DNA from: Dehalococcoidia bacterium
GTDB taxonomy: Bacteria > Chloroflexota > Dehalococcoidia > SZUA-161
Assembly (NCBI GenBank): GCA_030619685.1
Contig: JAUXAX010000068.1
Span: forward strand, 1 to 10,727
Direction: 5' to 3'
Length of the DNA stretch: 10,727 bases
This document shows positions 1 to 5,936 of this stretch, in pieces. A model generated the notes under the pieces. That model saw only the letters and a program-made list of their open reading frames with translations, made no database searches and was not told the origin of the DNA. The position numbers were made by a program, and so were the translations under genes. Within the stretch, counting starts at the first letter, position 1. The number at the start of each line of letters is the position of its first letter.

Positions 1-464
1 CCGTACATGGCGAAGTACTTGGTGGCTGCCAGGGCATAGCGCCCCGGCGGGGTCGCCTGGATGCCAAACACCGGATGTACGCCACCCATCGGCTCGCCAG
101 AGCCCAGACCTCCGACACCGCGGTCCTTGGTCTTTTCAAAGCCAACGCAAAGGACGAGGTCATAAGCCTTGGCAATCAGTGCGTAAGTAGCTGCCCTGAT
201 GGTCTCCAGGCCGGTGCCGCAGAGGTTCTCCACCCTGACAATGGGGATATAATCCAGCTTGAGGGGATAGGCAAGGCTTTGGCCGCCGGCGAATCCAAGG
301 GTGCCGGACCACGCCGCCTGGATATCCTTGGGTCCGACCCCGGCGTCTTCGAAAGCCTCGTAGGCTGCTTCAACAACCAGGTCCCAGGCGCTGCAATCCC
401 AGCGTTCCCCGAACTTACTGCAACCCATACCCACGATAGCAACTTTATCTTTAATGCTTTCCAT
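1..464 (-). CDS. Thiolase family protein (SCP-x/acetyl-CoA acetyltransferase type), N-terminal part
   Basis: The first 154 codons of a thiolase are visible; the gene runs off the left edge, so its 3' part is not seen. It opens with a short strand typical of the superfamily (KVAIVGMGCSKFGE, about residues 7-20). The nucleophilic cysteine region follows as VENLCGTGLETIR (78-90), with Cys82 as the likely acyl-accepting residue. The C-terminal His and Cys of the active site lie outside the window. ATG at 464 is chosen because GGAGGG lies 6 nt upstream, inside the end of the preceding gene, and only 3 nt separate that gene's TGA from this ATG, so translation is very likely coupled. Thiolases of this branch often need a DUF35 zinc-ribbon/OB-fold partner (known for archaeal acetoacetyl-CoA thiolase and benzoylsuccinyl-CoA thiolase). 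Such a domain is fused to the upstream neighbour. Substrate cannot be told from this fragment. Thiolase fold is confident; reaction is not. Confidence 0.88.
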   Translation of the reverse strand, partial: MESIKDKVAIVGMGCSKFGERWDCSAWDLVVEAAYEAFEDAGVGPKDIQAAWSGTLGFAGGQSLAYPLKLDYIPIVRVENLCGTGLETIRAATYALIAKAYDLVLCVGFEKTKDRGVGGLGSGEPMGGVHPVFGIQATPPGRYALAATKYFAMY

Positions 465-467
465 CTT

Positions 468-1892
468 TCACCCTCCTTGGGCCACCCGCAGAGGACGGCA
501 TTTCCAGTAGTAGTTGCGAATACCGCGTTCGCTGTGCATCCATCTGAAGGTGAGCTCGACCGGCATCCCCTCTTCAACCTTATCAGGGTCGCGGTCTGTC
601 ATCTGGGCGTAGAACCTTCCCCCCTCATCGAAGTCGAGGATGCATAGGATGATCGGGGGGTCGAGGCTGGGACCGAGGAAATCCTTGCTATAGGTGAAAA
701 GCTTGGCGCTTCTCTCCGCGAGGCGGATCTCCTCGAACTGGTCCTTGCTCTGGCAGTACATGCAGATCCTTTGCGGCGGGAAGTTGATATTGCCGCAGAC
801 CAGACATTTCTCGCCACGGCAGTTGATGTTCCACCTGCGATCCCGCCATGAGATAGTGGCTGCGGACTGATTCTCCCAATGAGTCCATCCCTGGAGGATA
901 CCCCGGTAACGCAGGTACTTGTCGTAGTTAGGCAGAGGCAACTTTGAAGCCAGATAGTCTTTTATTCCTCGCTGGTCTCTTACCTTCTCTATCCCCTCAG
1001 TGACGTTGAGGATGAAGGCATCTGCGCCATCTCCATAGTTAGCGACCAGTATCTTATCACCAGCCTTTGCTTCCTCCAGGGCGGCGACCAGCATCATAAG
1101 TGTATAAGCAGCGCCGGTATTGCCCATGGTTGAGAACAGGTTATCTTGAAGTTGAGTATCGGCGTCAAAGCCGAGCCTTCTGGCCAACTGCAAGTGTCTT
1201 CTATCATTGAAGGCATAGAGGACAGCCTTGGAGAAATCGGCCGGGGTCAGGCCATATTTCCCCATGATGTCTTTGACAGCCTCTTGGATGTTATCCAGAT
1301 AACCATGCTCAATGATAAAGCGATCTTCCCATGATCTGACGAAAGTGTCGCCATCCAAGCGCCACAAGTCCATGATATCGTCATAGTGAGTGTGGCTTCC
1401 ATCTATGCTTGCAACTACTTCAGAGTTACCGAGGAGGATGGCTGCGGCTCCATCTCCGAATGCCTGTTCGTACTCGGTGGCTGGATGCCCCAGTCGGCAG
1501 TCGGCGGCGACTAAGAGGACTTTCTTTGCTGAGCCAGCAGCAATGGCATCGAGAGCGGATCGTAGGGCAATGGTTCCTGCTCTCAGTGAATTGGCGAAGT
1601 CGGCGGTTATGATGCTACGTTTGAGATCGAGTGCTTCCGCGACCAGGTTGGCACACTGTTTCTCTTTATAAGGAGTCGAGGTGGACGCTAAAAATAGGCC
1701 TTCGACCTCGTCCCGGTCGAGGCCTCGCAGGCAATTGGTCCCGGCTTCCACTGCCATGGTAATGCTGTCTTCATCGAAATTGGCAACGGCCTTCTCTCCC
1801 GCGACAGGCATGCCGCCCCATGTTTGCCAGATCAGGTCGCGGCTCAGTCTGTAAATGGGAATGTAAGCGCCGTAGGAAACAATCCCTGCCAT
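468..1892 (-). CDS. HMG-CoA-synthase-like protein fused to a DUF35 zinc-ribbon/OB-fold domain
   Basis: 474 residues. Residues 1-330 have the thiolase-fold HMG-CoA synthase/KAS III pattern: MAGIVSYGAYIPIYRL at the start, AVEAGT (47-52), LASTSTPYKEKQCANLVAEAL (68-88), GDGAAAILLG (146-155) and NTMGNTG-like FSTMGNTGAAY (253-263). Residues 335-474 are a DUF35 module: a zinc ribbon with Cys363, 366, 377 and 380 (C-x2-C-x10-C-x2-C), then an OB-fold that ends with a VELTFRW strand. By eye, the catalytic Cys position (N-A-C-Y-G-G-T in HMG-CoA synthases) reads N-S-L-R-A-G-T, giving Leu103. The catalytic His position (F-H-x-P) reads F-N-D-R, giving Asn229. The general-base Glu may survive as Glu49. The domain is therefore probably not an active synthase. 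I chose ATG at 1892 over an in-frame ATG at 1916 because AAAGGAGAG sits 4-5 nt upstream and the family starts at M-x-G-I. The thiolase follows after 3 nt. Probable role: CoA-binding scaffold and DUF35 partner for that thiolase. Confidence 0.85.
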   Translation of the reverse strand: MAGIVSYGAYIPIYRLSRDLIWQTWGGMPVAGEKAVANFDEDSITMAVEAGTNCLRGLDRDEVEGLFLASTSTPYKEKQCANLVAEALDLKRSIITADFANSLRAGTIALRSALDAIAAGSAKKVLLVAADCRLGHPATEYEQAFGDGAAAILLGNSEVVASIDGSHTHYDDIMDLWRLDGDTFVRSWEDRFIIEHGYLDNIQEAVKDIMGKYGLTPADFSKAVLYAFNDRRHLQLARRLGFDADTQLQDNLFSTMGNTGAAYTLMMLVAALEEAKAGDKILVANYGDGADAFILNVTEGIEKVRDQRGIKDYLASKLPLPNYDKYLRYRGILQGWTHWENQSAATISWRDRRWNINCRGEKCLVCGNINFPPQRICMYCQSKDQFEEIRLAERSAKLFTYSKDFLGPSLDPPIILCILDFDEGGRFYAQMTDRDPDKVEEGMPVELTFRWMHSERGIRNYYWKCRPLRVAQGG

Positions 1893-2004
1893 CGGGCTCT
1901 CCTTTCGCAAAGTCATGCCTAGCTATCTGCCATCGCTGAACTGGCAACAAACTCCCCTGGGCGGCTGCCCACCAACGAATGATGAGAATCGATATGTCAA
2001 ATGC

Positions 2005-2054
2005 TGTTCGTGGTGAGCCCCTCGGCTCAGGACAGGCTTGTCGAACCATGAACA
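2005..2054. repeat. Palindromic intergenic repeat, unit 1 (cloverleaf-like)
   Basis: Outer arms TGTTCGTGGT (2005-2014) and ACCATGAACA (2045-2054) pair at 9 of 10 positions, the tenth being a G-T/G-U wobble type mismatch. Inside lie two small hairpins: GAGCC/GGCTC (2015-2019 with 2024-2028, loop CCTC) and GACA/TGTC (2031-2034 with 2039-2042, loop GGCT). The layout is an outer stem with two inner stem-loops. The wording (GTTCGTGGTGAGC...GACAGGCTTGTCGAACCA) looks like dispersed palindromes I associate with intergenic regions of environmental bacterial genomes. Dispersal in this genome is inferred and cannot be seen in one window. Confidence 0.7.
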
Positions 2055-2055
2055 A

Positions 2056-2104
2056 CCCTTCGACAGGCCCCTGGGTAAATCGGGGGCAGGCTCAGGGCGA
2101 ACGG
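2056..2104. repeat. Palindromic intergenic repeat, unit 2, with a 23-nt insertion or duplication
   Basis: Outer arms CCCTTCG (2056-2062) and CGAACGG (2098-2104) are imperfectly inverted (6 of 7). The interior carries CAGGC twice (2064-2068 and 2087-2091), bracketing 18 nt that themselves fold through GCCCC (2067-2071) and GGGGC (2083-2087). Removing one CAGGC plus the 18 nt leaves CCCTTCGACAGGCTCAGGGC followed by GAACGG. That is the shape of the simple form of this repeat type as I know it. The bracketing 5-mers look like a target-site duplication or replication slippage product. Confidence 0.6.
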
Positions 2105-2136
2105 ATAACACTCTATTCTCGAAGCAAAGCCGATCA

Positions 2137-2850
2137 TTAAGCGGTAGTCAGAGAAAGGGTTGGAGCTAGATCAAGCCTAATTCCTGGTCCCATTGAGGTT
2201 GTCAGCGAGGCACTTCTAATAAACTGCCCCTTGGCGCCACTGGGCTTTGCCTTGACCACGGCATCCACGACGGCGGCCAAGTTTTGCAGCAATTTCTCAT
2301 CATCGAAGCTGATCTTGCCCACCGGTGTATGGATGATGGCGGTCTTGTCCAACTTAAATTCCACGCGGCCTTTGCGTGCGTCTGCAATAACCTGGGGCAG
2401 GTCGGCAGGTTGTGCGACGGTGCCTGATTTAGGATTTGGCATCAGCCCTCGTCGCCCCAAGACCTTCCCCAGCTTGCCGATCTTGGGCATCATATCTGGG
2501 GTGGCGATAGTGACATCGAATTCGAGCCAGCCATCCTCAATCTTCTTAATCAACTCGTCGCCGCCGACATAATCAGCTCCAGCGTCTCGAGCGGCCTTTT
2601 CCGCCTCGCCTTGAGTAAAAACCAAGACTCGCACTGCCTTGCCTAGGCCGTTAGGCAACAGGGCCACTCCACGAACTTGCTGGTCAGCATGGCGGGGGTC
2701 AACCCCCATACGTAGGTGGAGCTCAACTGTCTCGTCGAATCCGGTGTAGGAGACTTGCTTAGCAAGGTTGATCGCCTCTTGGGGAGGATATGTCTTAGTC
2801 CTATCCACCTTATCTAATGCTTCAAGATACTTTTTGCCACGTTTCCCCAT
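2137..2850 (-). CDS. rplA: 50S ribosomal protein L1
   Basis: L1 binds 23S rRNA at the mobile L1 stalk, helps release E-site tRNA, and in many bacteria represses its own operon by binding the rplK-rplA mRNA. The 237 residues equal the usual bacterial length. They show the N-terminal [12 protein letters not shown] and the hallmark [20 protein letters not shown] (residues 125-144), followed by the second half of domain I with [15 protein letters not shown] [12 protein letters not shown] near the C terminus. ATG at 2850 has AGGAG 4 nt upstream and starts 7 nt after the rplK stop. Normally rplJ-rplL would follow; here a repeat-bearing gap and unrelated acyl-CoA genes follow instead. Confidence 0.97.
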   Translation of the reverse strand: MGKRGKKYLEALDKVDRTKTYPPQEAINLAKQVSYTGFDETVELHLRMGVDPRHADQQVRGVALLPNGLGKAVRVLVFTQGEAEKAARDAGADYVGGDELIKKIEDGWLEFDVTIATPDMMPKIGKLGKVLGRRGLMPNPKSGTVAQPADLPQVIADARKGRVEFKLDKTAIIHTPVGKISFDDEKLLQNLAAVVDAVVKAKPSGAKGQFIRSASLTTSMGPGIRLDLAPTLSLTTA

Positions 2851-2857
2851 GCTACTC

Positions 2858-3283
2858 CTATTTTGTGATGTCGATGCCCATGCTTCGTGCTGTGCCTTCT
2901 ACTATGCGCATGGCCCCTTCGATATCGATGGCATTTAGATCCTTGAGTTTAAGTTCGGCAATCTCGCGGATCTTCTCTTGGGGGAGGCTGCCGATCTTAT
3001 TCCGCCTCGGATCGTCACTACCCTTTTCCGCTCCTAGCGCTCTTTTCAGCAAATCGGCTGCAGGGGGCGTCTTGGTGACGAAGGTGAAGGAGCGGTCTTC
3101 ATATATAGCTATCTCCACAGGAACAATCGCGCCTGCTTGGGATGCAGTCTGGTCGTTGTATTCCTTGCAGAAGGCCATGATATTAACTCCGTGTTGCCCC
3201 AGAGCAGGGCCAATCGGTGGAGCTGGGGTTGCTTTACCCGCTTCTATCTGGAGTTTGACTACTGCCTTGAGCTTCTTTGCCAT
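2858..3283 (-). CDS. rplK: 50S ribosomal protein L11
   Basis: L11 forms the base of the GTPase-associated centre on 23S rRNA with L10/L12 and is needed for stringent activation of RelA. The 141 residues match the standard length. The N-terminal domain shows [21 protein letters not shown] (about 10-30), with the proline pair at which thiostrepton-resistance changes occur. The C-terminal rRNA-binding domain has [14 protein letters not shown] (71-84) and ends in [15 protein letters not shown] precedes ATG 3283 by 7 nt. It lies 74 nt downstream of nusG and 7 nt upstream of rplA, as in the common nusG-rplK-rplA cluster. Confidence 0.98.
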   Translation of the reverse strand: MAKKLKAVVKLQIEAGKATPAPPIGPALGQHGVNIMAFCKEYNDQTASQAGAIVPVEIAIYEDRSFTFVTKTPPAADLLKRALGAEKGSDDPRRNKIGSLPQEKIREIAELKLKDLNAIDIEGAMRIVEGTARSMGIDITK

Positions 3284-3357
3284 TCTTGCGTCCTTCTTAG
3301 CCTGCTATTGACTGCCGTTCTTGGAGAATCTCATGAGACACAGGCCTAGCTCGCAGG
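3284..3357 (-). promoter_or_regulatory. rplK-rplA leader, possible L1 autoregulatory site
   Basis: This 74-nt spacer between nusG and rplK contains a perfect 10-nt palindrome TCTCATGAGA (3329-3338) followed by TTCTCC. The spacer is where L1 is known to bind the rplKA message in other bacteria. I cannot reconstruct a convincing copy of the 23S L1-binding fold by eye, so the regulatory role is only suggested by position. Confidence 0.25.
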
Positions 3358-3906
3358 TCACAGCCTTTCCACCTGTAGAAAGTCTAGTTCCAATGGGGTT
3401 TCCCGTCCAAAAAAGGAAACCATGACCTTCACTTTGCCCTTCTCCTCGTTGATGTCATCAACCACCCCGATGAAATCAATGAAAGGCCCGTCGATTATGC
3501 GAATGCTCTGCCCCCTGGAGAAGCCTACCCTGACCCTCGGTATCTCAGACTCCATCTGCTTGAGAATAGATTTAACCTCTTCCTCGTCGAGGGAAACGGG
3601 TTCGATTTTCCCTTTGTCGTCTTGGGTGCTTACGATCCCTGTGACCCCTGGGGTGTTGCGCACAACGTGCCAGCTCTCCTCATCCATGATCATCTCGACC
3701 ATGATATAGCCGGGGAAAATCTTCCTGGCCACGGTACGTCGCTGGCCATCCTTTATCTCCATCTCATCTTCTGTGGGCACAACTACCTTGAAGATCTTAT
3801 CTCTGACGTCCATGGATTCGATGCGATGCTCCAGGTTTGTCTTGACCCGGTCTTCGTATCCCGAGTAGGTATGGATTACATACCATTCACTTTTGTTTTG
3901 TTCCAT
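3358..3906 (-). CDS. nusG: Transcription termination/antitermination protein NusG
   Basis: NusG binds the beta' clamp helices of RNA polymerase through its N-terminal NGN domain, and contacts Rho or ribosomal S10 through its KOW domain, coupling transcription to translation. The 182 residues include EWYVIHTYSGYEDRVKTNLE (7-26), the KIFPGYIMVEM strand of the NGN domain (62-72), NTPGVTGIV (85-93) and the KOW domain at about 126-182 (GQSIRIIDGPF...). ATG 3906 is fixed by an in-frame TAG three codons upstream. No clear Shine-Dalgarno sequence precedes it. It follows secE after a 106-nt spacer, the usual secE-nusG order. Confidence 0.98.
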   Translation of the reverse strand: MEQNKSEWYVIHTYSGYEDRVKTNLEHRIESMDVRDKIFKVVVPTEDEMEIKDGQRRTVARKIFPGYIMVEMIMDEESWHVVRNTPGVTGIVSTQDDKGKIEPVSLDEEEVKSILKQMESEIPRVRVGFSRGQSIRIIDGPFIDFIGVVDDINEEKGKVKVMVSFFGRETPLELDFLQVERL

Positions 3907-4012
3907 AAGGATCTACCCGATCTTTAAAGTTCGAGGGAAGATACCCATCGAGGCGGAGGCTGCTATCACGGCAATACTGATGTTCTATTTCTTGACAAGG
4001 CTGTCTATAGTG
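3907..4012 (-). other. secE-nusG spacer
   Basis: The 106 nt hold no gene. Their secE-proximal end carries the downstream half of an SP6-type promoter match (4004-4021), listed separately. A weak bacterial candidate TTGTCA...TATTGC (16-nt spacing, minus strand) is present but too poor to call. The length is unusual for this otherwise compact cluster and leaves room for an internal nusG promoter. Confidence 0.4.
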
Positions 4013-4021
4013 TCACCTAAA
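4004..4021 (-). other. 18-nt exact match to the phage SP6 RNA polymerase promoter
   Basis: On the minus strand the sequence TTTAGGTGACACTATAGA spans the last codons and stop of secE. It equals the SP6 late-promoter core (ATTTAGGTGACACTATAGA) except for the first base, and would place +1 at the G at 4005, pointing into nusG. The flanks are not SP6-vector polylinker sequence. No phage genes are present in the window. It may be coincidence, a relic, or a sequence-handling artefact. Confidence 0.5.
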
Positions 4022-4213
4022 CAGAATTGCATTCATAACTTCGGAAAACCCAAGGTCAATCGCCCAGAGCGTGATAGCCATTGCTACGGTGACGACAATC
4101 ACAATCGTAGTTAGATAGGTGGCTTCTTGCCTTGTGGGCCAAACCACCTTTCTTAACTCTGATACAGTCTCACCAACGAATCTGAACCTTTGCTTTCCTT
4201 GTCCTTTGGCCAA
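4013..4213 (-). CDS. secE: Preprotein translocase subunit SecE
   Basis: SecE is the small essential clamp subunit of the SecYEG channel in the cytoplasmic membrane. The 66 residues have the amphipathic-helix signature ETVSELRKVVWPTRQEA (15-31), directly followed by one transmembrane helix (about 34-56). This is the single-span form typical of most bacteria, not the three-span E. coli form. The start is TTG at 4213: between it and the in-frame rpmG stop codon (TAG, 4247-4249) there is no ATG or GTG, and MAKGQGK is a normal N terminus. GAGG lies about 8 nt upstream. The gene starts 33 nt after rpmG. Confidence 0.95.
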   Translation of the reverse strand: MAKGQGKQRFRFVGETVSELRKVVWPTRQEATYLTTIVIVVTVAMAITLWAIDLGFSEVMNAILFR

Positions 4214-4246
4214 AACCTGGCGCCTCGATTTGCTCTCGGTGTTTAT

Positions 4247-4414
4247 CTATCTTGTCTCTCGGTGCAAGGTGTGAACCCGGCAACGAGGGCAATACTTGTT
4301 TAACTCCAGCCTTCCTGGATCGTTCCTCTTGTTCTTATTGGTGGTATATGTCCTCTCCTTACATTGGCTACAGGCGAGATGGATAACGATTCGGGACCCA
4401 GCTTTCTTTGCCAT
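4247..4414 (-). CDS. rpmG: 50S ribosomal protein L33, zinc-binding form
   Basis: A 55-residue L33, reading [20 protein letters not shown] at the start and HTLHRETR at the end. Cys15, Cys18, Cys42 and Cys45 form the two CxxC pairs of the zinc-binding (C+) type. [21 protein letters not shown] is the conserved middle. ATG 4414 lies 4 nt after the tuf stop codon and has only a weak AAAG-type ribosome site, so it is probably translated by coupling to tuf. Tuf-rpmG-secE-nusG order is common in Chloroflexota, Thermotogae and Thermus relatives. Confidence 0.96.
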   Translation of the reverse strand: MAKKAGSRIVIHLACSQCKERTYTTNKNKRNDPGRLELNKYCPRCRVHTLHRETR

Positions 4415-4418
4415 TTCT

Positions 4419-5624
4419 TTACTGTGCTACTGCTGTGACCAGTCCTGCTCCTACTGTTCTGCCACCTTCTCTGACAGCGAACCTAAGGCCTTCCTCCATG
4501 GCTATAGGAGCAAGTAGTTTCACTTTTATTCTGATGTCATCGCCGGGCATTGCCATCTCCACTCCGCTGGGCAGTTCAATAGAACCGGTGACATCCATAG
4601 TCCTAATAAAGAACTGAGGTTTGTATCCGTTGAAGAACGGGGTATGGCGGCCCCCCTCTTCTTTGGTCAATATATATACCTGAGCTTCAAACTGAGAATG
4701 GGGCTTAATCGACGCTACGTTCGCTAACACTTGTCCTCTTTCCACGTCATCGCGTTCTATGCCTCTCAACAAACAGCCTATCGCATCTCCTGGCTGCCCG
4801 TCCTCCAGCGTCTTGTGGAACATCTCCACACCGGTGACCACTGTTTTCCTTGTTTCCGTCATCCCCACTATCTCGACTTCCTGCCCCACTTTTACAATGC
4901 CCCGCTCTACCCTGCCAGTGACCACGGTGCCTCGTCCTTTGATGCCGAAGACATCCTCTACAGGCATGAGGAATGGCTTGTCTGCAGGGCGCTCGGGCAT
5001 GGGTATGTAGTTGTCTACGGCGTCCAGGAGCTCAAGGATTTGGCTACACCACTGGCATTCTCTCTTGCCGCAGCCGCACTCGAGAGCCTTGAGGGCGCTC
5101 ACCCTTATGATAGGGATCTCGTCTCCAGGAAAGCCGTATTTGGGGAGCAGCTCTTCCCTTAACTCGAGCTCTGTGACTTCCAATAGGTCGGGATCGTCTA
5201 CCATGTCCACTTTGTTCAGGGCGACGATTACCGCGGGGACGGCTACTTGGCGAGCGAGGAGGAGATGTTCTCTGGTTTGAGGCATAACCCCATCATCTGC
5301 CGCTACCACCAGTATAGCCCCATCCATCTGGGCGGCACCTGTTATCATGTTCTTGATATAGTCGGCGTGACCTGGGCAATCCACATGGGCGTAGTGGCGC
5401 TTCTCAGTCTCATACTCGATGTGCGCGATAGCGATTGTTAGCCCTCTTGCCTTCTCCTCTGGAGCATTGTCTATAGAATCGAAGGAACGAAACTGAGTAG
5501 TCCCCACGGTGCTGGCTAGAACCTTCGTAATTGCTGATGTCAAGGTTGTCTTGCCGTGATCAACGTGCCCGATTGTGCCCACGTTAATGTGGGGCTTGGT
5601 TCGCTCGAAAACTTTCTTTGCCAT
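4419..5624 (-). CDS. tuf: Elongation factor Tu
   Basis: EF-Tu delivers aminoacyl-tRNA to the ribosomal A site as a GTP complex. The 401 residues show the P-loop GHVDHGKT (19-26), switch I region RGLTI (60-64), DCPGH (82-86), NKVD (137-140) and the SALKA guanine loop (176-180), followed by domains 2 and 3. An unusual feature is a cysteine-rich segment right after SALKA: Cys183, 185, 190 and 193 in the pattern C-x-C-x4-C-x2-C (5046-5078), where many EF-Tu proteins have a loop of polar residues. ATG 5624 has GGGAGGAAT just upstream. The gene lies 29 nt after tRNA-Thr(GGT), so tRNAs and tuf are very likely co-transcribed. Confidence 0.99.
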   Translation of the reverse strand: MAKKVFERTKPHINVGTIGHVDHGKTTLTSAITKVLASTVGTTQFRSFDSIDNAPEEKARGLTIAIAHIEYETEKRHYAHVDCPGHADYIKNMITGAAQMDGAILVVAADDGVMPQTREHLLLARQVAVPAVIVALNKVDMVDDPDLLEVTELELREELLPKYGFPGDEIPIIRVSALKALECGCGKRECQWCSQILELLDAVDNYIPMPERPADKPFLMPVEDVFGIKGRGTVVTGRVERGIVKVGQEVEIVGMTETRKTVVTGVEMFHKTLEDGQPGDAIGCLLRGIERDDVERGQVLANVASIKPHSQFEAQVYILTKEEGGRHTPFFNGYKPQFFIRTMDVTGSIELPSGVEMAMPGDDIRIKVKLLAPIAMEEGLRFAVREGGRTVGAGLVTAVAQ

Positions 5625-5653
5625 GTATTCCTCCCGATAGGTTCAATCTAAGT

Positions 5654-5728
5654 TGGAGCCCACAACCAGATTTGAACTGGTGACCCCGTTCTTACCAAGA
5701 ACGTGCTCTACCGCTGAGCTATGTGGGC
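5654..5728 (-). tRNA. tRNA-Thr (anticodon GGT)
   Basis: A 75-nt tRNA with acceptor arms GCCCACA/TGTGGGC, anticodon stem CGTTC/GAACG around loop TTGGTAA (anticodon GGT), T arm with TTCAAAT, discriminator T and an encoded CCA (5654-5656). It decodes ACC/ACU. It sits 7 nt after tRNA-Tyr and 29 nt before tuf, equivalent to E. coli thrT. Confidence 0.97.
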
Positions 5729-5735
5729 TGACTAG

Positions 5736-5823
5736 TGGTGGAGGGGGTAGGATTCGAACCTACGTAGCCATCTCAGGCGGCAGATTTACAGTCTGCTGGT
5801 ATTAGCCGCTCACCCACCCCTCC
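5736..5823 (-). tRNA. tRNA-Tyr (anticodon GTA)
   Basis: An 88-nt class II tRNA with acceptor arms GGAGGGG/CCCCTCC, anticodon stem GCAGA/TCTGC around loop CTGTAAA (anticodon GTA), a long variable arm as expected for bacterial tRNA-Tyr, TTCGAAT in the T loop, discriminator A and encoded CCA (5736-5738). It lies 12 nt after tRNA-Thr(TGT). Confidence 0.97.
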
Positions 5824-5835
5824 GAACTCGTCCTG

Positions 5836-5907
5836 AGCCCGAGAGCGGATTCGAACCGCTACCCTACCGATTACAAGTCGGTTGCGCTACCATTGCGCCA
5901 CTCGGGC
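5836..5907 (-). tRNA. tRNA-Thr (anticodon TGT)
   Basis: A 72-nt tRNA with acceptor arms GCCCGAG/CTCGGGC, anticodon stem ACCGA/TCGGT around loop CTTGTAA (anticodon TGT) and T arm AGCGG-TTCGAAT-CCGCT. The discriminator is T and the next bases are CAG, so unlike its two neighbours CCA is not encoded and must be added by the CCA-adding enzyme. First gene of the tRNA-tuf transcript, equivalent to E. coli thrU. Confidence 0.96.
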
Positions 5908-5936
5908 CTTTTTCGACCTTTTTCTAATTCTAGCTA

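Larger units (their letters stand above)
1893..2136. other. Gene-free gap between rplA and the HMG-CoA-synthase-like gene
   Basis: This 244-nt gap holds no credible reading frame. Its centre (2005-2104) is two adjacent imperfect palindromes, listed separately. I see no U-run terminator after rplA. On the minus strand a TTGACA hexamer lies at 1993-1998, but no acceptable -10 hexamer stands 16-18 nt further on, so how the thiolase unit is transcribed is unresolved. The gap marks the break between the ribosomal-protein cluster and the acyl-CoA module. Confidence 0.6.

Noticed and set aside
75..647. Long plus-strand reading frame opposite the thiolase and the DUF35 end
   Set aside because: It is antisense to two recognisable genes, has no ribosome site and resembles no protein family I know.
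1893..1916. Upstream ATG at 1916 as start of the HMGS-like protein
   Set aside because: The extra residues TLRKESP are encoded across the Shine-Dalgarno sequence of the ATG at 1892, and the family begins at the second methionine.
1993..1998. TTGACA on the minus strand upstream of the HMGS-like gene, as a -35 element
   Set aside because: No hexamer resembling TATAAT stands 16-18 nt downstream; the bases there are G/T-rich.
2817..3311. Plus-strand frame of 164 codons opposite rplK
   Set aside because: Antisense shadow of a highly conserved ribosomal protein gene; low-complexity serine-rich translation.
4211..4249. In-frame arrangement of rpmG and secE suggesting a read-through fusion
   Set aside because: The two genes share a frame with one TAG between them, but both are complete standard-length proteins; nothing suggests recoding.
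4731..5162. Plus-strand frames opposite tuf
   Set aside because: Shadows of EF-Tu; no start signals and no family resemblance.
5824..5840. CTCGTCCTGAGC between tRNA-Tyr and tRNA-Thr(TGT), similar to words of the palindromic repeat
   Set aside because: Half of it is the tRNA 3' acceptor strand and no inverted partner is present; the similarity is too short.
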